Shown here: positions 8,154 to 17,120 of the stretch, in pieces
How the letters are laid out: each line of letters opens with the position of its first letter
How positions within the stretch are numbered: position 1 is the stretch's first letter
NCBI GenBank assembly: GCA_002337605.1
Contig: DDGL01000003.1
Span: 1,063-65,062 of the forward strand
DNA: 64,000 nucleotides
Direction: 5' to 3'
From: Flavobacteriaceae bacterium UBA1903
Lineage (GTDB): Bacteria; Bacteroidota; Bacteroidia; Flavobacteriales; Flavobacteriaceae
Translations under genes and position numbers: made by a program
The notes under the pieces: model-generated
Databases searched by the model: none
Told to the model about the DNA's origin: nothing
The model's input: the letters and a program-made list of their open reading frames with translations, nothing else

Positions 8154-9206
8154 ATGAAAATATGCTTTGTAATAAGTGACATTGCCACAGAGCCCGTAGG
8201 TACTTCTGTAGTATTAATGAAAAAAGCCCATGAGCGTGGGCACACCTTGTATGTAATGGGCGTGGGCGACTTTGTGTTTCACCATGACGCGCCCATGAGT
8301 ATGCGCTGTAAGCAGGTGAAGAAAAACCTGGAATACACGACTGCTGAAGAATTCTGGACACAAGTACAGGAAGATACGCGAAAGAGAAAAGTTATTACCA
8401 GTGAAGACCTGGATGTATTATTTTTAAGAAACAACCCCACCGAAGAAACCGATGACAGACATTGGGCAGAACACAGTGGTATTGCCTTCGCACGCATGAT
8501 TCAGCAGCAAGGGGTATTGGTACTTAACGATGCCTTTGCCATGTCACACGCGTTTATTGACAAGCTTTACTTTGAAGAATTACCTTCAACCATTAAACCA
8601 AACAGCCTCGTAACCAGAAGTATGGAAGATCTTATTAAGTTCTGGGAGGCTTCAGGAAAGAAGATGGTGTTAAAGCCTTTAGAAGGCTCTGGCGGCCAAA
8701 ACGTGTACTTGATTGATAAGGACAGGAAAAACCTGAATCAGATCTTTGAGACCATTTCAGAAAAAGGCTATGTGATCGCTCAGGAATTTCTACCGGAAGT
8801 ATCCAAAGGCGATGTGCGCATTATCCTAATGAATGGAAAGGTACTGGAAGAAGACGGGCAGAAAGCCGTGATACGTCGTGTAAACAGTGATAAAACAGAG
8901 TTCAGAAGTAACCTTGCCTTGGGAGCCAAGGCCAAAAAAGCAAAACTCACCAAAGAGATGGAGCGCATTGTAGAAGTTACGGCCCCTAAACTTATCGCAG
9001 ACGGACTTTTCTTTGTAGGGCTGGATGTGGTAGACGATAAACTTATTGAAATAAACGTGTTAAGTCCTGGCGGTCTGGATTACTGTGAATCCATTGGACT
9101 CCCAAATTTTACTACCACAGTAGTTAAGGCCATTGAGCGTAAAGTAGCATATAAGAAATTATACGGCAACACGCTGACGAATAAAGAATTAGCTACAATG
9201 GATTAA
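8154..9206 (+). CDS. GshB-like ATP-grasp ligase
   Basis: A 350-residue ATP-grasp enzyme related to glutathione synthetase. The N-terminal substrate domain opens MKICFVISDIATEP. The ATP-binding part carries KPLEGSGGQNVYLID (about residues 177-191), the lid segment ending AQEFLPEVSKGDVRI, and the metal-binding end VGLDVVDDKLIEINVLSPGG. These enzymes join a carboxylate to an amine through an acyl phosphate. No gamma-glutamylcysteine ligase is encoded in this window, so the product need not be glutathione. It is sandwiched between the DUF1704 gene (1-base gap) and the aspartoacylase-like gene (19-base gap), which suggests that all three act on one small peptide-like molecule. Confidence 0.85.
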   Translation: MKICFVISDIATEPVGTSVVLMKKAHERGHTLYVMGVGDFVFHHDAPMSMRCKQVKKNLEYTTAEEFWTQVQEDTRKRKVITSEDLDVLFLRNNPTEETDDRHWAEHSGIAFARMIQQQGVLVLNDAFAMSHAFIDKLYFEELPSTIKPNSLVTRSMEDLIKFWEASGKKMVLKPLEGSGGQNVYLIDKDRKNLNQIFETISEKGYVIAQEFLPEVSKGDVRIILMNGKVLEEDGQKAVIRRVNSDKTEFRSNLALGAKAKKAKLTKEMERIVEVTAPKLIADGLFFVGLDVVDDKLIEINVLSPGGLDYCESIGLPNFTTTVVKAIERKVAYKKLYGNTLTNKELATMD

Positions 9207-9225
9207 ACTGAAGGTTGAAAAAAAA

Positions 9226-10119
9226 ATGAAAGAAACTAATAGAATTTTAGGAAGTTATACAAGTAATAAAGAAGGCCCCTTGCTCTTCGTTACGGCAGCA
9301 GTTCATGGAAATGAACCCAGTGGCGTTCATGCATTAAAGCGCATATTTAAAGTATTAAATGCTGAAAAACCGCTGATACATGGAACTCTAGTTGGCGTGG
9401 TTGGAAATGTGCCGGCACTTCAAAAAGAGGTTCGGTTTATTGATGAAGATCTTAACAGAACATGGACAAAGGAAAATTTACAGCAAGAGGATAAAAGCTC
9501 GAATGAAAAACAGCAGATGTTTGAAATTATTGAAACACTTCAACAGTTTTCTGCAGCGCACGAGCAACGCTATTTTATAGATTGTCACACCACCTCCTCT
9601 TCCAGCCTGCCTTATATTTCTGCCCAGGATGTTGGGAAGAACGATGCATTTGCACATCGGTTCCCTATTCATGTGATTCGGGGGTTCTCAGACATTGTAG
9701 ACGGAACTATTGATGGCTATTTAAGCAAGCAAGGTATTACTGGTTTTACAGTTGAAGCCGGACAACACGAAAGCAGAGACAGCGAAGCCTATCACGAAGG
9801 AGTTATTTGGATCGCATTGCAGGAAGCATGTGGCCTCGATTTTGACACACTGGAAGACATTCCCCCGGCCGTTTTAAAAACTAGAAATGGAACTCCGCCT
9901 CAAAAAACATTTAAAATTATACACAGATTCGGATTACAAGAAGAGGATTCTTTTGAAATGCAACCCGGATTTGAAAATTTTCAACCTATACAAAAAGAAG
10001 AAAACCTGGCTACATTAAATGGCACGCAAATTAACAGTGTCTGGGATGCCTATATCTTTATGCCTCTGTACCAGTCGCAAGGCAATGATGGTTTCTTTGT
10101 GGTTGAAGAAGCAGACTAA
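9226..10119 (+). CDS. Succinylglutamate desuccinylase/aspartoacylase family zinc hydrolase
   Basis: A 297-residue zinc-dependent deacylase of the M14-like AstE/AspA family. Zinc ligands His27 and Glu30 lie in AAVHGNEPSG, followed by the substrate-binding DLNRTW and the third ligand in YFIDCHTTSS. The catalytic Glu is in the FTVEAGQHES segment. The C-terminal beta domain of about 90 residues is present. Members cut N-acyl amino acids. As the last gene of the DUF1704/ATP-grasp operon it may hydrolyse, or recycle, the amide made by the ATP-grasp enzyme; that is inference. Confidence 0.85.
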   Translation: MKETNRILGSYTSNKEGPLLFVTAAVHGNEPSGVHALKRIFKVLNAEKPLIHGTLVGVVGNVPALQKEVRFIDEDLNRTWTKENLQQEDKSSNEKQQMFEIIETLQQFSAAHEQRYFIDCHTTSSSSLPYISAQDVGKNDAFAHRFPIHVIRGFSDIVDGTIDGYLSKQGITGFTVEAGQHESRDSEAYHEGVIWIALQEACGLDFDTLEDIPPAVLKTRNGTPPQKTFKIIHRFGLQEEDSFEMQPGFENFQPIQKEENLATLNGTQINSVWDAYIFMPLYQSQGNDGFFVVEEAD

Positions 10120-10183
10120 TCATTTCTAGCCAAAAACGTTCATTTCTGAAGGAGCAACAGAAAAAAACCATTACATTCTTGTG

Positions 10184-10215
10184 TTGCATATATATATTTT
10201 ATCTTGCAAACTTTG
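10184..10215 (+). promoter_or_regulatory. Possible promoter of the sterol-desaturase-type gene
   Basis: TTG at 10184-10186 and AAACTTTG at 10208-10215 (7 of 8 to TAnnTTTG) are 21 bases apart, and the start codon is 34 bases downstream. Confidence 0.35.
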
Positions 10216-10248
10216 GCTTCAGAAAATACTAATCACAAATTATAGTAG

Positions 10249-11214
10249 ATGGATTTTACAAACCCGTTAGTTTACGGCGTACCTTGTTTTTTAGCGTTTA
10301 TTGCGCTCGAACTCACCTATAGTAAGGTTTTTGACGACAAAAAACTTTACAAATGGAAAGATCTTGTGGCCAGCGTTTCACTAGGTATTGGCTCGGTAAT
10401 TTTGGGAGCTTTACTTAAAACGGTTTCCTTTATTGTGGTTTTTACCTTTGCTTACGAGCTGTTTAATCCTCTTGTAGACGGGGTGCGTACAAATATCATG
10501 GGCTGGGAGTCTTTTGGCTATGCCTGGTATGTCTGGATTATTTGTATGCTGCTGGACGATTTCACCTATTACTGGTTTCACCGTCAAAATCACATGGTAC
10601 GCTTTCTCTGGGCGGCACACATCGTGCACCATTCTTCAGATAATTTCAATCTGGGTACGGCGGTACGCAATGGGTGGTTTACATTATTCTACAAACCATT
10701 TTTTTATGTGTGGATCGTTATTATTGGTTTTCCGCCAGAAATGCTGGTTGTTTGTTTAGGAATTGAAGCATTGTGGCAATTTCAGCTGCATACCCAATAC
10801 ATTAAAAAACTGGGATTTATTGAAAAGTTTGTCAATACCCACACCATGCACCAGGTACACCACGCTTGCAATCTGGAGTATATGGATAAGAACCACGGTG
10901 GATTCTTAAATGCATTCGATAAAATTTTCGGAACGTGGAAAGAGCTGGACGATGACATTGAGATCCAATACGGGGTAACCTCTCCCCCTAATTCCTACAA
11001 CCTGTATACCATCCTCATGCACGAATACCAGAATATCTGGCAGGATATGAAAAAATCCAAAAACTGGTACCACAAATTTATGTACTGTTTTGGTCCTCCG
11101 GGGTGGAGCCACGATGGCAGCACATTGACCATAAAACAAATACGAAAGCAACTTGCTGAAGAAAAACTGGAAGAGGCAGAGAATGAGGAAAAAGAAGCGT
11201 TAAAGGTTGCGTAA
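10249..11214 (+). CDS. Sterol desaturase / fatty-acid hydroxylase family membrane protein
   Basis: A 321-residue integral membrane di-iron oxygenase. The histidine clusters are HRQNH, HIVHH and HQVHH, followed by NHGGFLNAFDKIFGTW, the usual end of the catalytic domain. Several hydrophobic segments precede and separate them. Family members hydroxylate or desaturate lipids such as sphingoid or hopanoid/sterol-type chains; flavobacterial copies are not characterised and a lipid substrate is the safest inference. The C-terminal 35 residues are charged and glutamate-rich. It is the last + strand gene before the convergent menB. Confidence 0.85.
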   Translation: MDFTNPLVYGVPCFLAFIALELTYSKVFDDKKLYKWKDLVASVSLGIGSVILGALLKTVSFIVVFTFAYELFNPLVDGVRTNIMGWESFGYAWYVWIICMLLDDFTYYWFHRQNHMVRFLWAAHIVHHSSDNFNLGTAVRNGWFTLFYKPFFYVWIVIIGFPPEMLVVCLGIEALWQFQLHTQYIKKLGFIEKFVNTHTMHQVHHACNLEYMDKNHGGFLNAFDKIFGTWKELDDDIEIQYGVTSPPNSYNLYTILMHEYQNIWQDMKKSKNWYHKFMYCFGPPGWSHDGSTLTIKQIRKQLAEEKLEEAENEEKEALKVA

Positions 11215-11297
11215 CCTTTAACACCAAAACCCTCGCACCAAGCCTAAAAGAAGGTTTTCGAATACTCCATTTTCATTTTTCTAAGTTCTACTTTGGA

Positions 11298-12137
11298 CTA
11301 CGGCAACCATTTCTTATCAAAATCGGGTTTACGTTTCTCTAAAAAGGCATCACGGCCTTCTTTGGCTTCATCGGTCATATAGGCTAGTCGGGTTGCTTCG
11401 CCGGCAAATACTTGTTGGCCAACCATTCCATCATCGGTTAGATTCATAGCAAATTTCAGCATTTTAATGCTTGTCGGGCTTTTTCCCAGTACTTCCTGTG
11501 CCCAGTCGAAGGCAGTTTGCTCTAAGTCTTTATGCGGAATCACAGCATTTACCATGCCCATTTCATACGCTTCTTGCGCGGAGTAATTTCTTCCGAGGAA
11601 AAAGATCTCTCGGGCTCTTTTTTGCCCTACCATTTTAGCCAGATATGCGCTTCCGTAACCACCATCAAAGCTGGTTACATCTGCATCGGTTTGTTTAAAA
11701 ATGGCATGTTCTTTACTGGCTAGCGTCATATCACATACTACATGCAAGCTGTGCCCACCTCCTACTGCCCAGCCTGGCACCACACAAATAACCGCTTTTG
11801 GCATAAACCGGATCATTCGCTGCGCATCCAGGATATTTAATCTATGGTAGCCATCGTCCCCCACATAGCCTTGATGTCCGCGTGCTTTCTGGTCGCCCCC
11901 GCTACAGAAACTCCAGATACCGTCTTTGCCAGAAGGACCTTCAGCAGATAACAGCACTACGCCAATACTGGTATCTTCCTGTGCATCGTGCAGGGCGTCT
12001 AATAATTCGGCAGTAGTTTTAGGTCTGAATGCATTACGTACATCAGGTCTGTTAAAAGCGATCCGCGCCACGTTGTGCGACTTTTTATAGGTGATATCTG
12101 TATATTCTTTGGCAGTTTTCCAGTTGGGAGTCAACAT
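11298..12137 (-). CDS. menB: 1,4-dihydroxy-2-naphthoyl-CoA synthase
   Basis: Crotonase-fold enzyme that closes the second ring of the naphthoquinone from o-succinylbenzoyl-CoA in menaquinone synthesis. The 279-residue protein shows the family's diagnostic stretches: NRPDVRNAFRPKT near residue 28, FCSGGDQKARGHQGY (oxyanion loop), VPGWAVGGGHSLHVVCD and the conserved FDGGYGSAYLA. The length and start (MLTPNWK) are typical. No other men gene is in the window. It shows that the organism respires with menaquinone. Its 3' end faces the hydroxylase gene. Confidence 0.95.
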   Translation of the reverse strand: MLTPNWKTAKEYTDITYKKSHNVARIAFNRPDVRNAFRPKTTAELLDALHDAQEDTSIGVVLLSAEGPSGKDGIWSFCSGGDQKARGHQGYVGDDGYHRLNILDAQRMIRFMPKAVICVVPGWAVGGGHSLHVVCDMTLASKEHAIFKQTDADVTSFDGGYGSAYLAKMVGQKRAREIFFLGRNYSAQEAYEMGMVNAVIPHKDLEQTAFDWAQEVLGKSPTSIKMLKFAMNLTDDGMVGQQVFAGEATRLAYMTDEAKEGRDAFLEKRKPDFDKKWLP

Positions 12138-12153
12138 AATTGTTATTTTTACG

Positions 12154-12161
12154 TCAAAGAT
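12154..12161 (-). promoter_or_regulatory. -7 element upstream of menB
   Basis: On the minus strand this reads TATCTTTG, a full match to the Bacteroidota TAnnTTTG element, 17 bases before the menB start codon. No clear TTG is seen at the expected -33 spacing. Confidence 0.4.
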
Positions 12162-12233
12162 AAAAAATGTTTATGGTTTGGGGTTACTGAAACTATAAAC
12201 CAGCGACTACAAACTATAAACCACAAGTGATCC

Positions 12234-13355
12234 ATGCGTATTCTTTCAGTTTTCATCGGAATTTTATTCATTTCAGCAACTGTTTCGGCACAAGAAGCCT
12301 ACAAATTCACCCCGCAAATAGATCTGGAGACAACTCCTGTAATATCACAGGGAAGAACAGGAACGTGCTGGAGTTTCAGCAGCACTTCTTTTTTAGAGTC
12401 TGAAATCATTCGGCTTACGGGTAAAAAAGTTGACCTGTCTGAGATGTATACGGTACGAAATACCTACCCTAAAAAACTGGAGAACTTTGTGATGCGCCAG
12501 GGAAAAGCACAGTTTAGTGAGGGCGGACTGGCACATGATGTAATGAATAGTGTTGCCGATTACGGAATTGTACCTAACGAAGCCTACAGCGGGTTATTTA
12601 AAAATGAAACAGGACACAACCATGCAGAGCTGGTAGCCGTATTGAAAGCCATGGCCGAAACTTATATTGACAACCCTGCAAGAAAATTGAGCAAAAAATG
12701 GAAACCTGCGACCGAAGCAGTTTTAGACACCTATCTGGGAGAAAATTTAACGCAGTTTACCTATGAAGGTAAGCAATATACCCCCGCTAGTTTCCGGGAG
12801 GCTATGAAAATTGTTCCTCAGGATTATGTAACAATCACTTCCTTTTCGCACGCTCCTTTCTATTCTGAATTTATTCTGAATATCCCTGATAACTGGAGCT
12901 ACGGAAGTTTTTACAATGTGCCACTGGACGAATTTATAACAAGCATAGACCATGCACTTTCCAAAGGTTTTACGGTAGAATTGGATTGCGATGTAAGCGA
13001 AAGAACCTTCAGCAGTAAAGACGGGGTCGCTGTAATTCCGAAAGACGAAGAAAACAACATAAAAGCCTTGCAAGGGGTGTATCCGGAAATGACTATCTCT
13101 CAGGAGTACCGTCAGGATGAGTTTGAGAACTTTACTACAACCGACGATCACTTAATGCACATTACGGGAACGCTGGTAGACCAGAACGGCACCAAATACT
13201 ACAAAGTAAAGAACAGTTGGGGAACCGACGAAGCGAGAAATGCAAACGGCGGGTATGTATACTTTAGCGAAGCCTATATGCGTTTAAAAGCTATAAGTAT
13301 TACCGTTCACAAAGATGCAGTACCAAAAAATACTGCCAAAAAACTAAATTTATAA
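12234..13355 (+). CDS. Secreted C1 (papain/bleomycin-hydrolase-like) cysteine peptidase
   Basis: A 373-residue peptidase with a signal peptide (1-19, ending VSAQ). The active-site Cys is in QGRTGTCWSFSS, with the oxyanion Gln just before it. The His is in DDHLMHITGT and the Asn in YYKVKNSWG, in the order of papain-clan enzymes. The long insert between Cys and His and the DHLMHI form match the C1B (PepC/bleomycin hydrolase) branch, which usually gives cytosolic aminopeptidases; a signal peptide on this branch is common in Bacteroidota. It is followed by two same-strand genes with short gaps. Confidence 0.88.
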   Translation: MRILSVFIGILFISATVSAQEAYKFTPQIDLETTPVISQGRTGTCWSFSSTSFLESEIIRLTGKKVDLSEMYTVRNTYPKKLENFVMRQGKAQFSEGGLAHDVMNSVADYGIVPNEAYSGLFKNETGHNHAELVAVLKAMAETYIDNPARKLSKKWKPATEAVLDTYLGENLTQFTYEGKQYTPASFREAMKIVPQDYVTITSFSHAPFYSEFILNIPDNWSYGSFYNVPLDEFITSIDHALSKGFTVELDCDVSERTFSSKDGVAVIPKDEENNIKALQGVYPEMTISQEYRQDEFENFTTTDDHLMHITGTLVDQNGTKYYKVKNSWGTDEARNANGGYVYFSEAYMRLKAISITVHKDAVPKNTAKKLNL

Positions 13356-13384
13356 ATGGTGCGGTTCTTGCAAACTAGTTGTAT

Positions 13385-13873
13385 ATGAAAAAGCTACTCC
13401 TTTTATTATTTCTATGCCCTCTATTTTGTCTGGGGCAAAATGATTTTGAAAGCAGGTACTTTACCCTTGCAGCAACCATTGAGACCGAATTACCTACCCC
13501 AGCCCTATCTGCTTTTGAGAAAAAAGTCCAGACTTCTATTTACAAACAGTCGTTGTTTTCCGATTTTACTAATCAGCAGGTGACCGCGCAAAACTACTGG
13601 CAGTCTGTAGACATGGTCGCCACGAGTGAAGACAAGAGACCAAATGGAAGGGTGTCTTTAGAACGTTTACAATCGGGTTTTGGAACTAAGAAAACGTACG
13701 GCTATCAAACCGACGGGAAGACCCGTACACGTAACGAAGTATATCTAGACCAACAATACTACTCTCCTATTTACAATCCCTACGGCTCCTATTACCGAAA
13801 CAATCTATACAGCCCTTATAGCTACCCTACGGGACGAAGAAGAGCTGTTTTTACCATTGGGAGGGACAATTAG
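13385..13873 (+). CDS. Small secreted protein of unknown function
   Basis: A 162-residue protein starting at the ATG at 13385; a TTG two codons earlier is less likely. Residues 1-18 form a signal peptide ending CLGQ. The C-terminal third is rich in Tyr, Asn, Pro and Ser (around YYSPIYNPYGSYYRNNLYSPYSYPTG), a low-complexity aromatic segment. No family was recognised. It sits between a secreted peptidase and a pseudouridine synthase and probably shares their transcript. Confidence 0.65.
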   Translation: MKKLLLLLFLCPLFCLGQNDFESRYFTLAATIETELPTPALSAFEKKVQTSIYKQSLFSDFTNQQVTAQNYWQSVDMVATSEDKRPNGRVSLERLQSGFGTKKTYGYQTDGKTRTRNEVYLDQQYYSPIYNPYGSYYRNNLYSPYSYPTGRRRAVFTIGRDN

Positions 13874-13897
13874 ACACTCGCTTTTTATTTATAGTAA

Positions 13898-14608
13898 ATG
13901 CCAGACCACAACCAAGACCCTACACACAGTAACAAAAATAATCTACAGGTACTCTACGAGGACAATCATTTGTTGGTAGTAAACAAACGCGCAGGCGACC
14001 TGGTACAAGGCGATAAAACAGGAGACAAGCCTCTTTCCGAAGTCGTAAAAAGCTATATAGCCGAAAAGTATAACAAACCCGGTGCCGTCTATCTAGGCGT
14101 AGTACACAGACTGGACAGGCCTACGAGTGGCGTGGTAGCTTTTGCAAGAACGTCGAAAGCATTGAGTCGTCTCAACAAATTATTTGCAGCACGGGAAACC
14201 CAGAAAACCTATTGGGCCGTAGTGAAAAATATGCCTCCAAAGACTTCAGAGAGACTGGTTCATTTTTTAAAGAGAAATCCTAAACAAAACAAATCCTACG
14301 CGCATACAAAAGAAGTTCCCGACAGCAAACGCGCAGTATTAACCTATACAGTTCTAAAAGAATTAACTAATTATTACCTTCTGGAAATCGAGCTGGAAAC
14401 GGGGCGTCACCATCAAATACGATCACAACTGGCTGCTATTGGTTGCCCTATTAAAGGAGATTTAAAATACGGTTTTGACCGAAGCAACAAAGATGGGAGC
14501 ATTCACTTGCATGCAAGACACCTTACATTTGTCCATCCAGTTCAGAAAAAAGAAATTACCATCACTGCGCCACCCCCCGAAGATGCTATCTGGAACGCTT
14601 GTTTATAG
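13898..14608 (+). CDS. RluA-family RNA pseudouridine synthase
   Basis: A 236-residue enzyme isomerising uridine to pseudouridine in RNA. Motif I with the catalytic Asp is in VHRLDRPTSGVVAFARTSKA, followed by the family motifs FAARETQKTYWAVV and LETGRHHQIRSQLA. There is no S4 domain, and the N terminus opens directly with the catalytic domain (VLYEDNHLLVVNKRAGDL). The target, 23S rRNA or tRNA, cannot be assigned. It is the last gene of a three-gene + strand run that converges on signalling locus A. Confidence 0.9.
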   Translation: MPDHNQDPTHSNKNNLQVLYEDNHLLVVNKRAGDLVQGDKTGDKPLSEVVKSYIAEKYNKPGAVYLGVVHRLDRPTSGVVAFARTSKALSRLNKLFAARETQKTYWAVVKNMPPKTSERLVHFLKRNPKQNKSYAHTKEVPDSKRAVLTYTVLKELTNYYLLEIELETGRHHQIRSQLAAIGCPIKGDLKYGFDRSNKDGSIHLHARHLTFVHPVQKKEITITAPPPEDAIWNACL

Positions 14609-14648
14609 TTTCAGGTTTCATGTGAAACCTTAGGCCTCATACGCAACG

Positions 14649-15296
14649 CTACACCTCGACCAGATCGTTTTTAATTGCAAAAAGCACCAACCCTACCCTG
14701 TTTTTAAGGTTGTAGCGCTTAAAGACATCTTGTCTGTACCCATCTATAGTTTTTGGGCTCAGGTTCATTTCTGCAGCTATTTCTTTATAGGTGCGTTCGG
14801 TTGCGGCCAGTTTAACAAATTGGAGTTCGGTATCTTTGAGACCCAGCTCAGAGGCAACAGGTCCTTTTTGAAAGGCCTGCACCAATGTATTTGCAACCAG
14901 ATCGGAGTGATAAAAACCATTACTCATTATTTCTTCAATGGCTAGTTTAAGGGTATCTGGCGGGGAATCTTTAAGCAAATACCCTTTAGCACCTTTATGG
15001 ATCATTTTTATAATAGAGGACTCATCATCTTCCATAGAAAGCGTTAATACTTTTATGTAAGGATGATTTTCTTTTATCCAAAGAGCTGTTTCAAAACCAT
15101 CCATGACGGGCATGTTAATGTCCAACAATACAATATCTGGCTTCTCTACATGATTAACCAGGTTTTGCTGAAAGTCTTTTCCATTTTTAGAAATGTGCAA
15201 CACTCTACAGTTTCCAAAAGAAACAATAAGTTGCTCCAATGACGATGCCAGTAGGGTATGATCATCTACAATAGCTATTTTATAAGATTGTTGCAT
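14649..15296 (-). CDS. LuxR/NarL-type response regulator (locus A)
   Basis: A 215-residue two-domain regulator. The receiver domain (1-125) has the acidic pair D11-D12, phospho-acceptor Asp59 (VLLDINMP), and the conserved Thr/Ser and Lys (LTLSMEDDE, GYLLKDS). The C-terminal LuxR helix-turn-helix (about 150-210) includes YKEIAAEMNLSPKTIDGYRQDVFKRYNLK. Its start overlaps the end of the kinase gene by 17 bases, so they are translationally coupled. It is the last gene of the locus, after the small protein, the membrane protein and the kinase, and has a paralogue at 37806-38471. Confidence 0.92.
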   Translation of the reverse strand: MQQSYKIAIVDDHTLLASSLEQLIVSFGNCRVLHISKNGKDFQQNLVNHVEKPDIVLLDINMPVMDGFETALWIKENHPYIKVLTLSMEDDESSIIKMIHKGAKGYLLKDSPPDTLKLAIEEIMSNGFYHSDLVANTLVQAFQKGPVASELGLKDTELQFVKLAATERTYKEIAAEMNLSPKTIDGYRQDVFKRYNLKNRVGLVLFAIKNDLVEV

Positions 15297-16071
15297 TAAT
15301 TTTGTATGGGTAAATTAGTTCCAAGGTTGTTCCTTCTCCCGGTATCGATGTTAAGCTATATGCAGCTCCAATAAGGGCCGCCCTGCTTTTCATCGTTTCC
15401 ATACCTGAATTTGAAGATGTGGTTTTAGTACAAAATCCAACACCGTTATCTTGTAATTTTATGTATACATCTTTTTCTTTATATTCCAGAGTGACTTTCA
15501 AGGCATCTGCTTTTGCATGCTTTAAGACATTGGTAAAAAACTCCTGAACCATTCTAAAGATAATAATTTCATCAGAACTATCAAGTTCTTTTATGACGCC
15601 TTGCAGCGTAAAGGTTCCTTTTAAAAAGTTGAGACGGTTAAAACGCTCCAGTTCAATCTGTATGGAAGCCGCTAATCCATTCTTTAAAATCACATCATTG
15701 TTGAGTGTTTTAGAAAGAGAACGGATTTCCTGGATAGCCTGGCCAATAACTTGTTTAGTTTCAGTAAAACGCTCGCTTACTGGCGCTGGCACTTCTTTTT
15801 CTAGCATATTGAGGTGAATATTGGCTACCGACAGTAACTGCCCGACATTATCGTGTAGCTCCCACCCTATATTTTTCAGAGTGTTTTCTTTTATTTCAAT
15901 TTGAGACTTCGCTAATTCTTTTTCAAACTGTTGCTTCTCTTCTAATTGTCTTACGAGTAAAATATTCTTTCTTTTCAGGAAAAAAAGGACAAACAACACC
16001 GTAAATGCACATACAAATAGTACGATAATCAATACATAAACAACGAGTGTTATTTCTTCTTTTTGGAGCAT
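15280..16071 (-). CDS. Sensor histidine kinase, NarL-partner type (locus A)
   Basis: A 263-residue kinase with one N-terminal transmembrane helix (about 9-32), a coiled-coil linker, the HisKA_3 dimerisation box with His73 (GWELHDNVGQLL), and a HATPase_c domain ending with NSGMETMKSRAALIGAAYSL. There is no sensor domain of its own, so input must come from another protein, probably the membrane protein encoded directly upstream, whose gene overlaps it by 22 bases. Its partner is the adjoining LuxR-type regulator. A paralogous kinase lies at 38487-39287. Confidence 0.92.
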   Translation of the reverse strand: MLQKEEITLVVYVLIIVLFVCAFTVLFVLFFLKRKNILLVRQLEEKQQFEKELAKSQIEIKENTLKNIGWELHDNVGQLLSVANIHLNMLEKEVPAPVSERFTETKQVIGQAIQEIRSLSKTLNNDVILKNGLAASIQIELERFNRLNFLKGTFTLQGVIKELDSSDEIIIFRMVQEFFTNVLKHAKADALKVTLEYKEKDVYIKLQDNGVGFCTKTTSSNSGMETMKSRAALIGAAYSLTSIPGEGTTLELIYPYKINATIL

Positions 16072-16760
16072 ACTATAAACGCAAAAGTAAAGGTTAGGTA
16101 AAGCAAGATATTTAAAATGAGTAAGGTATACACTCTAAAAGACACAAATAAATGATTGCCCGTTGAGGTTTTAAAATAATTGGATAAGTAATCTAAAGGT
16201 GAAATACACAACGTATAAATCAAAATAATTACAGAAATATAAAATGAAAGATCATACCGGAGTGCTAATAGTTTTTCTGAAGCTAAAAGCTCTAAGTAAA
16301 ACAAAAGGATTGTTGAAAGCACTAATAAACTCCCGAAGATCGTGGAAACACGTGAGATTTCAGTATAAAAATCACTAGAGGCAAAATCTATTAAAACAGC
16401 TAGGATCATAATAACAGACACCCCTGCAATACTATTTTTTGCCCATTTATTTTTAAGTTTTGTCCCAAAGAAATAAATGTACACCAGGTTGTTTAGCAAT
16501 ATGTAAATATTACTTAACCAGTAATTATTTCTGAAAGGGGTTTCTTTTACAAACCCAAATACAGTATAGTTTGAAAAATAAGCAAACCCGGAGTAACTTC
16601 CCAGGATTTCAAAAAAAACGGTGATCCACAAAAAAGCGACAAACACCTTTTCACTTCCGGTTGCTTTTACTTTTTTTAAATAAAAAATTCCTGCACTTGC
16701 AGCCAGAATTTCCAGTAATAAGGTGGGAATAATATTTAATAAGAAGTCACTGTATTCCAC
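16050..16760 (-). CDS. Polytopic membrane protein of locus A
   Basis: An unrecognised 236-residue protein with about seven hydrophobic helices and short loops. A conserved-looking turn, RNNYWLSNIYILLNN, occurs around residues 78-92. It overlaps the kinase gene by 22 bases and follows the small-protein gene by three bases. The proteins at 39306-39947 and 39981-40616 have the same size, helix pattern and position and share the NN-aromatic turn, so they are likely homologues. Inferred role: input module for the sensorless kinase. Confidence 0.7.
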   Translation of the reverse strand: MEYSDFLLNIIPTLLLEILAASAGIFYLKKVKATGSEKVFVAFLWITVFFEILGSYSGFAYFSNYTVFGFVKETPFRNNYWLSNIYILLNNLVYIYFFGTKLKNKWAKNSIAGVSVIMILAVLIDFASSDFYTEISRVSTIFGSLLVLSTILLFYLELLASEKLLALRYDLSFYISVIILIYTLCISPLDYLSNYFKTSTGNHLFVSFRVYTLLILNILLYLTFTFAFIVCSKKKK

Positions 16761-16763
16761 ACT

Positions 16764-17120
16764 CTAATAATTGTTAGGAGGCCATCCAGTCGTACTTCTG
16801 TCCATAGGTTCAATATCGTAATTTACAGGAGCATTTGCAGTAGTCCCCTTTGTTGGAGCCAGTATTACAGTAGCTTTGTTAGACTCATCGTTGTCATACG
16901 CAGCAAAATGGATTCGTACACCAGGGTCGCTAATACCTTGCTCTTCCGACTTGCTTTTTACATAAGCAAGAAACTCCTCAAGCTCTGATACACTGTACAT
17001 AAAATCGCAGGCATCCTGTGCTCCCGAAGACTGTTCCAGCACACTGGCTCTTGTTTTTACCCAATTGTTACAAAGTTCTTTTGCTTCGGCTACAGAAATA
17101 CATTTAGCAGGTTTTGACAT
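16764..17120 (-). CDS. Small soluble protein of locus A, unknown family
   Basis: A 118-residue protein without signal peptide or membrane helix. The N terminus (KCISVAEAKELCNNWVKTR) aligns with that of the 124-residue protein at 40622-40996 (KKISLATAQIWTQEWRS). Both then carry a Phe-hydrophobic/Glu-Leu helix (SVSELEEFLAYV / PIQDLQGVLEEM), a strand with VRIHFAAYDNDESNKATVILAPT / VRAYLGVNADTNEEKLILVGT, and a C-terminal Pro-Pro tail. It is probably an alpha/beta domain. It is the first gene of the locus, with a long AT-rich region upstream. Function unknown; being cytosolic it could be an effector, adaptor or ligand carrier of the system. Confidence 0.7.
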   Translation of the reverse strand: MSKPAKCISVAEAKELCNNWVKTRASVLEQSSGAQDACDFMYSVSELEEFLAYVKSKSEEQGISDPGVRIHFAAYDNDESNKATVILAPTKGTTANAPVNYDIEPMDRSTTGWPPNNY

